From Rhizopus arrhizus (taxonomy: Eukaryota > Mucoromycota > Mucoromycetes > Mucorales > Rhizopodaceae): DNA of 64,000 nucleotides. Within the stretch, counting starts at the first letter, position 1; every line of letters begins with the position of its first letter. The position numbers were made by a program, and so were the translations under genes. Of this stretch, positions 1 to 9,858 are shown in pieces. A model generated the notes under the pieces. It was given only the letters and a program-made list of their open reading frames with translations. It was not told where the DNA came from and made no database searches. The DNA is taken from NCBI GenBank assembly GCA_024220505.1, contig JAKZZE010000012.1, forward strand, positions 1,240,001-1,304,000, in the 5' to 3' direction.

Positions 1-314
1 CTGTTGAGTGTTTATTTCGGCCTTTCTAACGACTTTGATGGCCATTTTTTCGTTTGTTTCTAGTTTGATGGCTTCATACACTCTAGAAAATGCACCACTA
101 TACAGAGCATATGAGCTTGAGTTGAATTCGACATTGTTTTATTAACCTACTCTCCAAGTTTCGCTGTCAATCGATATGAATCAAGTTCTGGATAATTTGG
201 CATAGTGTTCTTTGCCTTATTTTCTTCTTCTACAATTCTAGCAGCTGTTTCATACTTTTGACCTCCAATATAAGAGTTCTTTATAAAATTCTTTATTTGA
301 CTGAAAACTGCCAT
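1..314 (-). CDS. Protein kinase, Rck/Srk1-like (CaMK group), N-terminal part, runs off window
   Basis: Only the first two exons are present. Exon 1 starts at the ATG at 314-312 (MAVFSQIK) and ends near 152 in ...AKLG; an intron with donor gtaggt follows to about 98, and exon 2 continues past base 1. Joined, they give the glycine-rich loop GDGAFSRVYEA and then MAIKVV with the ATP-binding lysine. GDGAFS fits Rck1/2 and Srk1 stress kinases, which act downstream of the Hog1/Sty1 MAP kinase. The longer open frame up to 461 runs through a pyrimidine tract and is unlikely to be coding. The catalytic loop lies outside the window, so the subfamily is an inference. Confidence 0.68.
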
Positions 315-946
315 TTGGTTTTTAATGAAGAGAAAGAAAAAGAAGAGAAAGAGAGAGAGAGAGAGATTGTTAAGTTGCCAGAAAACAAAAATTGAATGTC
401 CGATTGTTTTATTAAATCCCAGATTGCAAAAATGTAGGTTGGCTGCAATTGATCTATTCATTTTTGCTATTTAATACATCATTTCTTCTTTTACAAGTGT
501 GTCTTGTGAACATGTTCCTTATAAATTGCCTGAGCTTAAAACAATTTTTTATTGTATGAATTTACAGAGTATAAACTGCAGGATATACAGGATTCATCAC
601 TTCAGGGTTCTTTTAAGGATAACTTTGCAAAGGAAACCTTCTTTGAGTGTCCAGATTACCCTTCAAACTTACTCCTTTATAATTCATGATTAGCTTTTAT
701 TCTTAAAGCATAACATGACACCAGGTGATTTCAAACGCCTCGGCAATGACTATTCAGTTATAAATCCATCTGTTTTATGTTTTTTTTTTTTTTTTATAAT
801 TTTACTGAATTCCCCTTTTATTACCAACCATCCTTTTCTTATCATTCGTTAGAAAACAATAAAGAAAAAAAATGGGTAAATGGGGTCAATAAGGTACATT
901 TATATTAGTACCAATGTTTTATTTTTCTTCTTAAATGACACCATCT
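315..946. other. Intergenic; no gene seen
   Basis: The stretch holds the presumed 5' leader of the kinase, with a GA-rich tract at about 330-366 in + sense, and a T-run at about 780-795. The short frames here have no recognisable protein character. Confidence 0.5.
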
Positions 947-2359
947 CTACATCTTCTTCACACGATGACGACGATGTTTATGACGATGATGCTGTCGACT
1001 GACTCCAGAGTCTTCTTCTTTAACTACTGTAGCAGGATATGTGACCATTCTATTTATAGACAGAAGAGGTCTATTACTTTGAACAGAATACACTGATTTT
1101 ATAGGAGACGGAATTCTACCAACATCCATTCCTGCTGAAGGTGGTAAACCCCTGACTGCATTAGACACGTGTATTGCTGGCGGTCGCACCGGCACAAAAG
1201 CTGTTGGAAGGTTTGCTTGGCTGATCTTGGAAAGACTCTCGCTTGCTCTTTGATCAGCAGCAACAGAGGGTGCTCTCTAACACTAAACAGCTTTTGTAAA
1301 ATGAAAAAGAAACAAGTATTTTGTGTTTTACCATTCTTGAAACTGACGTGATGACAGATGATGCTGTTGGAATAGGATTGTAGTTTTGTTGTTGTTGTTG
1401 TATATTTGGTACGATTGCTTTTCTTTTTAATTTTTCATACATACTCTAATATAAATTATATGGCTTGTCAGATAATATACTCAAGAAAAGATCGTTACTT
1501 GTAATTTCTGAAATTGCTTTGTCTTTTCTTCCAATTGTAAAGCTATTTGTTGACACTTTTTCTTTTCTAATTCCTTTTCCCTTAATGAAGCTACATGAGA
1601 CTGGTTTAGACTATATGCTTTGGCTTGAACTTTGTTTTTCTTGTACTTGTCTGTTTCTCTTTCTCAACTTCAAAAAAAAAAAGAATACATATAAGATAAG
1701 GTACCCTAACCATTCTTCATTTTCACCTTTGATAATATGATTCAAGTCTCGATTCATCATATTAAATTGTTCTTTCAGAGCATTGTACTTTTGTTCTATA
1801 TTGCTTTGTAATATTGACTTGAAGCATAATTCTTGAGAAAGTTGATACTCATAAAATGCTATAGCTCTACCACTAATGTCAAGTATAACTTCGGGTTTTA
1901 AGCCAGCCAGCACAGACTATAAACAAAAGTGTAAAAGGAAGATTCAGCCTATTGGCAATCTTCTTTTTACTTACAGATTTGTACCGCTCTGTTGGATTTA
2001 ACTGTGATAAAACAATGTCTCCACTATAAAAGAAGGACGAAAGAGTTCTACTTGTACTGATTATGCAAAATATAAATTCATACTTGCCTATCTGGTAAGG
2101 TTGTATTGCATGCAGGGCAAACAAGAGCCTCAGTAAACATCCTGTTGGAGCATTCTAAACAAAAAATGTCTATGTTTATAGGTTTAGTATAAAGTGTTTA
2201 ACTTGAATTTCTTTAATCGTACGTGAACATGATGTGACACATGCCTAAAACGATATTATCATTAGAATACATAAATAGGTTAATAGTTATTACCTGTGAT
2301 TCTGTTGAAAGAGGTCTTCTACATTGTAATATATTGCAATGTATATCTGATTCTGCCAT
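947..2359 (-). CDS. HEI10/CCNB1IP1-like RING-finger protein (meiotic crossover factor)
   Basis: At least seven exons. The start MAESDIHCNIL is at 2359; exon ends read at 2294, 2244/2223, 2169/2089, 2023/1975 and 1916. The joined N-terminus is a complete RING finger: CNILQC, SCSHIFCLEC, then CPACNTTLPD. It continues with DIVLSQLNPTERYKS, VLAGLKPE and ILDISGRAIAFYEYQ, the hallmark block after the RING in human CCNB1IP1 and HEI10. A coiled coil rich in K, E and Q follows, then a Q-run, then a basic tail ending HRRHRVKKM. HEI10 proteins are SUMO/ubiquitin E3-type factors that mark crossover sites on meiotic chromosomes. The third intron (2088-2024) needs a GC donor. The exon edge near 1680-1700 is uncertain. 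Confidence 0.85.
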
Positions 2360-3582
2360 TATGTTTTGTATAAATTGAAAAAAGAAATATTAATGGAAAA
2401 AAAAAAAGACTAGCAAGTCTATAAAATAAAAATTATGTTTATTACTTGAAATTTGTGTTGTCATGCAGCGCTTTTTATACACGAAACTTTGAGTTGGCAA
2501 CAAATATTTTATTATATGCTGTGTTTTGCTTACGAAATGACAATAAAGAATAAGAGTTTAATAAGACCAAGATATAAGACTATTTTACTTGAAAATGTAT
2601 GACCAGAACTCATATGTCTTTTACAGTGTAAACATTGATATATATCTTTTGTACTGATCTCTTTGTTAAATGGTATATATAACTATGCACGCCAATTCAT
2701 AACTTCACATATGCACTTAATCCATATCATTGGTCCATCTTAATAGGATTTTACACACGAAAAAAGTCCACTTTTCTATAGAACCGCATTGTTTAACAGA
2801 AACAACACTTGATTTTTATTCTCTGTGTATCTTTGGAGTATAATGTCAAAGAAACTAATAATAATTTTTACTACTACTTTTGAGAGCATATACTGCCTGT
2901 AGTAATAACTAAGCTTATATTTGTATCTTTTTCTTTGAAAAAAAATGTCGCATACAAAAATACATACAGTATGAATGAACTTATAAAAAAAAAAAAACTT
3001 GCTACGGTTCAGTTAGTATGAGCCTTAAAACTGTTTTAACAGGCTTTCCAAATAACAGCACTAGCACAGGATGCTTATGTTATTTATTTACTTCAAACTA
3101 CTTACGACCTCCTAATATTCCCTTTTATTAGGTCTAGACGGAGACAAACAAATTTAAATTCTTGCTTTTTCCAGACTGTATTCTTGACATACGATCGTAT
3201 ACAGACAAGCTCTGTATTGTACTTCAAAGAAAGCCATTGTATAGCAATCAAACATTATTAAAGATTAATGGTCTGAGTATATGGAAATGAAGATTTATTA
3301 ATATGTATGTATATTTACCAAAATAGAATGGTAAATGAGGAGCAAGCGCTTATATTAAGTTATGTAAAGATCTGCATAATGCTGTGGGCATTTCACCATC
3401 CGCATAGTACATGTATTAATATCTGCACTGTGAAAAGTATATAAACTCTGGACATATATTATTAAATAAAGTCATATATAATTTTGGGTCCTATTGAAAT
3501 CTCCATTTTTATTTTTGTGAACAAAACAGATTCTTTAAACCCTAATAAGTATTATTTTTTTACAGCAGTATAGAGAATTTTA
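2360..3582. other. Intergenic AT-rich DNA; no gene seen
   Basis: No coding frame with protein-like composition was seen on either strand. The region holds short A-runs and is probably the HEI10 promoter followed by decayed sequence. Confidence 0.4.
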
Positions 3583-3715
3583 TTAATTTGTATTATCCTT
3601 CAAGCTTTCTTCAAATACATTTACTGAGTGTTGAATAAATGTTCTAAGATGCTCAGGAGGAACAGCATTACATGCCTCATTTATTCTTATAAATAAATTA
3701 TCCTGGTTCTGAATG
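3583..3715 (-). mobile_element. C-terminal remnant of a Tc1/mariner-type transposase
   Basis: On the minus strand about 42 codons are open up to a TAA at 3585-3583. They contain INEACNAVPPEHLRTFIQHS followed by VNVFEESL. This matches the usual C-terminal pattern of Tc1/mariner (DDE_3) transposases in Mucorales: a helix with an Ala-Cys pair, then HL..xIxHS and an F.(x)C/S segment. No catalytic DDE residues and no terminal inverted repeats could be found nearby, so this is a fragment. The assignment rests on motif recall only. Confidence 0.45.
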
Positions 3716-4204
3716 TGTTATCTCGTAAGAAGAAAAAGACTATAAAGTTCAACGAGACTTAAAAAGTCATGTTTTTATTTAATATCATTGTACCTAGTAT
3801 TTATACTCTTTTCATGAAAGTTCAATTAAATCCTTTCCAAGATACTTTAATAAATTATAGCTGAAGATTTAGTATAAACAGATTCTATTATGAAGACCTG
3901 TTCCTGGTTATGCAAGTGGACTGTTTATAATTATTTCTCAAGTAGATCTATTTTCATTTATGTCTCATTGTATTAGGAGCTATATGAAAACAACTTGTAT
4001 TGAGTTAAAGGAGTGGAGTTAGTTATGACCGAATAATAGAGAAAAGATAGTAATAAATCTTTGTAAAGCATTCACTACTCTGATTTCTTATAGATTGAAT
4101 ATGAACCATGTTTAAAGTATGTTGGAATACGATAACAATATAGTATTCTTTCATTTCTAGGTTGTAATTCATTTCATCTACTGTTTTTAAATAAAATTCA
4201 TATA

Positions 4205-4680
4205 ATGGCCTGTGATGGTACCTTTGGAGATATGCTTCTTTGATTTAGATGGCGCTTTTCTTTTGCGATTGTCAATATCAGTTTTTATCCTTTTTAATGA
4301 CTGCTCTGTTGGGAGCAATGGCAGGGTCAAAGTGAAAACCTGGCTCGCTTGTCAAGGTAGTGGCGATGGTAGGATTGGTGATATTGGCTATATCCATATT
4401 GTACTTTGGCTTGCCGGTTGGGTGATGGGCAAGATCTGTAGGCATAAAGGGCGGAGAACGATCTGCGAGGGTGCGTTTAGTGGCGGCAGAAGTTTTAGGA
4501 TTAGGGGAGACTTGAATTTTGTTATTGTGATCTTCTTCTTACTGTCTAAAGAAGTATTTTCTGGATTTCTCGATGGAATCTCGATTTTAAAAGGTGAAGT
4601 TTTTATTTTAAGGTTTACCTTGGATGGATTGATTGAACTAATGATGGATTTATTAGCTTCTTGTGAAATATAGCATACGG
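4205..4680 (-). pseudogene. Frameshifted coding relic, family unknown
   Basis: Minus-strand reading gives coding-like segments in different frames: a lysine-rich piece with IPSRNPENTSLDSKKK, then a longer piece with KTSAATKRTLADRSPPFMPT and EPGFHFDPAIAPNRAVIKK, then a basic piece with RKRKAPSKSKKHISKGTITG. At least two frame changes separate them, one near the A-run at about 4285. Base composition is less AT-rich than the surroundings. I do not recognise the family; a basic nucleic-acid-binding protein or a mobile-element product are possibilities. The 153-codon plus-strand frame over the same bases is probably a shadow. Confidence 0.4.
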
Positions 4681-4748
4681 AATATTATTTAGCCGAAACA
4701 AAATGGAGTTACAATTAAAAGTAAAAGAAAAATAAAAAACGCCGAAAA

Positions 4749-4820
4749 GGTCCTGTGATGTAATTGGTTAGCATATAAGACTCTGAATCTTATCATCCGA
4801 GTTCGAGTCTCGGCAGGACC
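4749..4820 (+). tRNA. tRNA-Gln (anticodon CUG)
   Basis: A complete 72-nt cloverleaf. The acceptor stem pairs GGTCCTG with CAGGACC. The anticodon stem TAAGA/TCTTA closes the loop CTCTGAA, giving anticodon CTG. The T stem CCGAG/CTCGG closes TTCGAGT. No intron is present. A T-run at about 4850-4858 downstream can serve as the RNA polymerase III terminator. The sequence closely follows the eukaryotic tRNA-Gln consensus. Confidence 0.93.
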
Positions 4821-6800
4821 TTTGATGTCGTTCAATCGAATAATTATCTTTTTTTTTGTTTTGAATTGCTCAACTTAACATTCCAATGTAACAAAGATTA
4901 CAACATTAACACCAGCAATGGCTGTGGTTTGTGATTTTTTAATTTTGAACCTTATTCTTTTTTTTGAACTTTATTTCGAAATCAAACCTTATATCAAAAT
5001 GAAACTTTATTTTTCTTTGTCTATAAAATAGACAAGTTTTTACTTTTTATTTTACTTCACTTCTCTTGACTTACATAACTTATCTTTACTTATCTTAAAT
5101 ATATTTTATCCAATAAATCAAATATCTTTATCCCTGAATCTTTTGGTATAACACTCTTAAAACACAAGCAAGACAAGTCCCTTGAAACCAATTATCTTCA
5201 TTGTAAACATTCTTAAAAACTCTCATCAAGTTACCTTATTACAAACAAGTTTGATCTACTAACAAGATCTGGTGATCACTTATAACAAGCGAATCAAATA
5301 TCAACGCTTAACTCAAGTCTTATTTTATTCAAATTTTATCAATTTTATTCTATTTCAAGACCGTTAATTTTTACAAGCCATTGAAGGAACAAAAATTACA
5401 ATGTTTTAAGCAAAATAACAGACATACAATAAATCAATCTTCTCACGCTTAAAAAGCAATATTTTCTTATTGGATCACAATTACCTTTTCTTTTCTTTTT
5501 TATTTTTACCTATTCTTTCTGATCTGATACCTGAGCTATCACGAAACAAGAAAACCCCCTTTTATTATTTTTTATCTTTTATAGAACAATCTTACTCTTA
5601 ATCTTATTGATCTATAAAGATCTAGTGGTCACTACTCAAAGCCAAATTACTCTATCAAAAGAACTGTTAAACGTTCAATTAAATTAACTAAACTTAAGTC
5701 ATACAAGGCTTCAAACCCAAACTAAACAAATCTACTTTACTTTTATACGGCCCAAATTTCAAATACTAACAAGCTACAATATCACTAATCAAATCCAACC
5801 AAACATGAACTCACCAAACAATATAAACACTGAGGATTTATTCCTCATGATTTAAAAAATTTCATTTTTGATCTTTGCACTTTAAAGCCTCTTGCTGTGC
5901 AATGATAAAAATAATAAAAGAAGAGGTAGAAACAAAGACCGAGAAACAGTGTATGTGCTTTTTGAGATTGATCTTTATTTCAGCTTTAAGTTAAAGTAAA
6001 AATCATTCTAATTGAAGGCAGGTATTTATGTCTTATTGTGTGGCTTGATATCTTCTATTGTAAGCGTTCTTCTAATATTCAGGTACTTCAGCAAGTGTCA
6101 TCTATAACTGTGATTATGAAGCCTTTTCATTTGTTCTTTTGTATGTCTGTCATAGATTATCTTTTATTCTGGGAATTCCTCACTGATTTGAATAAGGTTA
6201 TTTTATGCGTTATTTCAATTATATGAAAGATTACCAATATTCCTGACATTGGATTGTATTCTTGGCAATAGGGAAATACCGTGTTATTTTTAGTTGATAC
6301 TTATTCTTATCAAAGAGCTCTTATTAGTACAATACATATTCTAAAAGAATATTTGAAGTTGGTTATATGATAAACTTGTATTTTATTTTAATTATGATCT
6401 TGTGTTAAGACTTATGTTCATCAATGTCAACTACAATCAGTTACTGCTCTACAACACTTCTACCTATCAAATCTACAATTTTATTTGAATAAATTTATCA
6501 ATTATCCTCTTTTAATGCTTTATTATAACTCCAAAGTCAAGTCCCTTGAAGCTAACTACCTTCACCGCATCCCTTTTTGTTTTATTTTTACTTTAAACAA
6601 ATCTTTTACGAATCAAAATAAGATTGATCTACTTTACAAGCTCTGGTAGTCACTATATCAAGCGAATCGAGCCAAATCCAACTCACATAAAGTCAATTAT
6701 TATATCAATTACAACTCAAATCTCTGCTTATTTAAACTTTAACCCAACAAATCCAACAATATTACACTATTATAATAAAAAAGTTATAGAATGAAAAAGG
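4821..6800. repeat. AT-rich gene-less stretch with three diverged direct repeats
   Basis: Two long similar blocks start near 5166 and 6534, sharing CAAGTCCCTTGAA, and about 100 nt later GATCTAC..CAAG.TCTGGT.. followed by TCACT and CAAGCGAATC. A shorter third copy of the second motif lies at about 5605-5645. All lie on the same strand and have diverged by substitutions and indels. No coding frame of note was seen. They could be remains of a non-autonomous mobile element. Confidence 0.45.
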
Positions 6801-6816
6801 TCAAGAAAAGGAAAGA

Positions 6817-6868
<52 letters not shown>

Positions 6869-7082
6869 GATTAAAAATTCTAAAATTTTCAATGAAATTT
6901 CTGAAGATGTTTAAGTCTGGTTTCCTGAACTCGTTCACTTCTGGTTTATAGCTAGCAAAAGTTGATGCCAAATATACTGCACCTAGTGTTAATGCTTCTG
7001 TACTATTGACAATGCCTTCATTTTCTGCTCTTCTTAACATCTCGCCTAATAGCGCACCCATAGATTCGCACTTGTTGTCCAT
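6801..7082 (-). CDS. Small hypothetical ORF ending in a long A-run
   Basis: The frame starts MDNKCESMGALLGEM at 7082. It has plausible composition for about 65 residues (MLRRAENEG, GAVYLASTFASYKPE), then enters 11 T followed by 39 A on the coding strand, read as Phe and Lys repeats. I do not recognise it. It could be a gene fragment with an A-tail (retrocopy), an exon whose partner is lost, or chance. No intron or neighbouring exon was found. Confidence 0.25.
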
Positions 7083-7550
7083 TTTAATGAATCACAAATT
7101 ATCAAAATATAGTAGTTTTTTTTTGTTTTGATGGAGAAAAAGAAAAAAGCAAAAAAAAATTAATCGTATAAATATTTATCAATCATTCAGTCAAAAAAGA
7201 AAATCTTTAATCAAGTTTTTTTATATTGTGACCATAGTAGCAAGTAAAGGAGTTACATGAACGATTTTGAGGAAGTCATCTATGACGCAAAGTCAATATA
7301 TGAAAAATGTCAACAGAAGAAAAACTTCAGTATAAAAGAAAATTCAAAAAAAAAAAAAAAAAAAACTTTGTTAGAGACTTGAATGCCACTCCACAAAAGG
7401 CTGGTCGCAATCACTTTTCTTAATGAAACAAGAGGGCTCTTAGATTATGACAAGCACAATTTCTTCTCCAGTCGTTATGATGTCTTTATTTTGCACATAT
7501 TAAGTTTGTTTTCTTATTAATTTGAAGGAATAAAAAAAATGAATGGTATC
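7083..7550. other. Intergenic; no gene seen
   Basis: The stretch includes A- and T-runs and the 3' flank of the FYVE gene. Nothing coding is supported. Confidence 0.4.
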
Positions 7551-9731
7551 TTATGAAGGGGGTAATCCACCAAGTTTAGCATAGCAGTTATCGCAAACAC
7601 GTTGATGTTGAGAAGATAATACTTCCAATGATTCAAATGGTGCACGTGGATCTTGAAGAATTTGAGAGGGTTGAAGATAAGCTCGGGACATAGAGCACCG
7701 ATCACAGTGAATTATACCACAGCATCTGCAGTGATGTCTTCGAAGTAAGAAACCAAATCGTCGTTTACAACCTCTGCATTCCTTGACTTCTGCATCCGAT
7801 TCCCAAGTGTATTCTCTCGCTGTCATTTCTCTTTGAGGTGGATCAACCTCTACTTCTTCAATTCCATGACCAATCAGATCTACTTGACTAAGACTAGAGC
7901 TCTCCAACAAATTGTCTTGCCAATTAACAATGATCGCGGTCTCCCTGGACCATGGATTTGAATCCAAATCAGCTGTACCAGTAGCAGCAGCGCCAGTAGT
8001 GGTTGTGCTAGTTGTTGTTGATGTAGATACTGTTGTTGTTGCAGCAGTAGCCGTTGCTACAGTTGCTATTGTGTTATTCATCGTATTATTTGAGTTTCTC
8101 TTATTTGTAAAGTCCAATGCTCGAGCAAGCTCCGAATTTTGCTGCTGGAGTAAAGGAGAGATGGGTGTTGACACAGTTGGGGCAAGTTCAGCAATCTGTT
8201 TGCTGAATCGATCAATTTGTAATGTATAAGAAGTGAGGAGTGTAGTAGCTTGGTGTATTCTGTATTGATTTCCGTCATTTTTTATGCCTGCACGAAGTAC
8301 TTGAACAGCTTCCTCCAACGCACGCAATTCAATTGTAAGCTGCTGAACTTGACTGGTTGTGTCGATTGAAATGGTTGAATCCAATTTGGAATTTTGTACA
8401 ATGTCTTCAGCTTTACTTAGATAATCGTCTTGCTCATCATGCATAATATTACCCAAATGATTTCCTTTTAATAAATCCATTCTACGTTTCATCACTCGAA
8501 TCCATTTTCGACGTCTTACCCATCCATATCCACTTGAGGGTGCTACTGGTGTCCAACTTTCATCTGCTTCATCAAATGATCGAGCATATTGCCAACCTGA
8601 ATTAGAATCCATACGTGGATCACTGTAATCAATTTGCCAATCAGTGAGCCAAAACCAATCTGAAGTGCCATGATCATTTTGAGGCAAATGGACTTCATCT
8701 TTTGTACATGGCTCATTAGAAGGATAGAGAGACCAGGGACCATGTCGAGTAAGTGTATTGGGTGAAAAGTAAGGTTTAGATAAAATACCCAACATGGAAG
8801 ATGATTTTTCATTTTCATAGATAATAATCATGACAGTAACATGATAATCAAGCAATTGATACAAATCTGTATGTTGCATTTCCCACCACAGTTTTCCTGC
8901 TTTATAAAGCAAATCACAAATACATGATTCTCCAGCAGCTGCACTCACATCATAAGCAGCTTCACCAAAGCTATTCTTTATCAGAGGATTTGCATGTGCT
9001 TCTTCTAAAAGGTATTCCACAATACTCACATAACCCTTTGAAGCAGCATTGACTAAAGAAAAAGATAAGTAAAAGATTAAAAGTCAGTGTATTCCTCTTC
9101 TTCTTTTTACTAAGTGGGGTGTGTCCCATTTTGCTCTTTACGTCAACACGTGCATCATGTTGAATGAGTAAACGTGCAATAGGCAAATATCCTCTAGCAC
9201 ATGCATTATGTAACGCGGTCCAACCATCTTTATCTTTTGAGTGAACATTGGCATTTTTTGATAAAAGATATTTCACAACTTGAAGGTGTCCATTATAAGC
9301 AGCTTTTAATAAAGCTGTCTGTTCAAAAGAGGGGTAAGAGTTAACAAGTTCCTTTAATCATTATATTGTCATACCTCGCCTTCTCTATCTTTTGCATCTA
9401 TCGTAGCTGAATAGTCATCAACAAGATATTGAACAGTTTCTAAATGACCTCTTGAAGCAGCAAAATGTAAAGGAGTTAATCCAGTTGAGGGATGAGGCTC
9501 ATTGGCAGCCTTTTGAGGAGCAGGTAAAAGAGGCAATATTTGTTTTAATAAACTCAAATTACCCAAAGCAGCAATAGAGTGAAGTGTGTTATTTGAAGAA
9601 ACAGGTTTTTGTATCTTGGTGTGAGTGAGAGTGATGGGAAGTTTTATATATTTATTGTGTGCATTTCCATAGTATTTGTGTTTTTGACCTGGAACAGGAG
9701 GTGTACAAAACTCTAGGATATCGACTCCCAT
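7551..9731 (-). CDS. Ankyrin repeat, DysF and FYVE-finger protein
   Basis: Three exons: 9731-9375, 9318-9111 and 9052-7551, about 685 residues. The N-terminal third holds ankyrin repeats (TGLTPLHFAASRGHLETVQY, DGWTALHNACARGYLP and others). The middle has a dysferlin-type DysF region: GPWSLYP, DWFWLTDWQIDYSDPRM, GWQYARSFDEADESW and GWVRRRKWIRV. A Thr/Ala-rich linker and a predicted helix follow. The C-terminus is a full FYVE finger with WESD, CRGCKRRF, RRHHCRCCG and RVCDNC, which in this family binds phosphatidylinositol 3-phosphate on endosomes. A role in endosomal or vacuolar membrane traffic is inferred. It is transcribed away from the ankyrin-DIL gene with 127 bp between start codons. Confidence 0.88.
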
Positions 9732-9858
9732 TATGTTATGTAAAAAAAAGAAAATAAAAAGAACAAGTTTCGTAGTTTGAAATTAAAAATAAATAAAAAT
9801 TAAATAAACTTCACCCCTTTTCCTTTTTCATCAAAAATCCATTTTTTTTCTCTATTCA
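9732..9858. promoter_or_regulatory. Shared promoter region between two divergent ankyrin genes
   Basis: Only 127 bp separate the two start codons. The right end is a pyrimidine-rich tract directly before the + gene's ATG, a common arrangement upstream of fungal starts. No specific factor site was recognised. Confidence 0.5.

Noticed and set aside
499..693. 64-codon plus-strand ORF and similar frames in gene gaps
   Set aside because: AT-rich, no motif, no splice partners; expected by chance at this length.
4212..4673. 153-codon plus-strand ORF beginning MMVPLEICFFDLDG
   Set aside because: Composition is typical of a shadow; the minus strand of the same bases carries protein-like pieces in shifted frames.
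7912..8229. 105-codon Val-rich plus-strand ORF
   Set aside because: Antisense to the Thr/Ala-rich linker of the ankyrin-DysF-FYVE gene.
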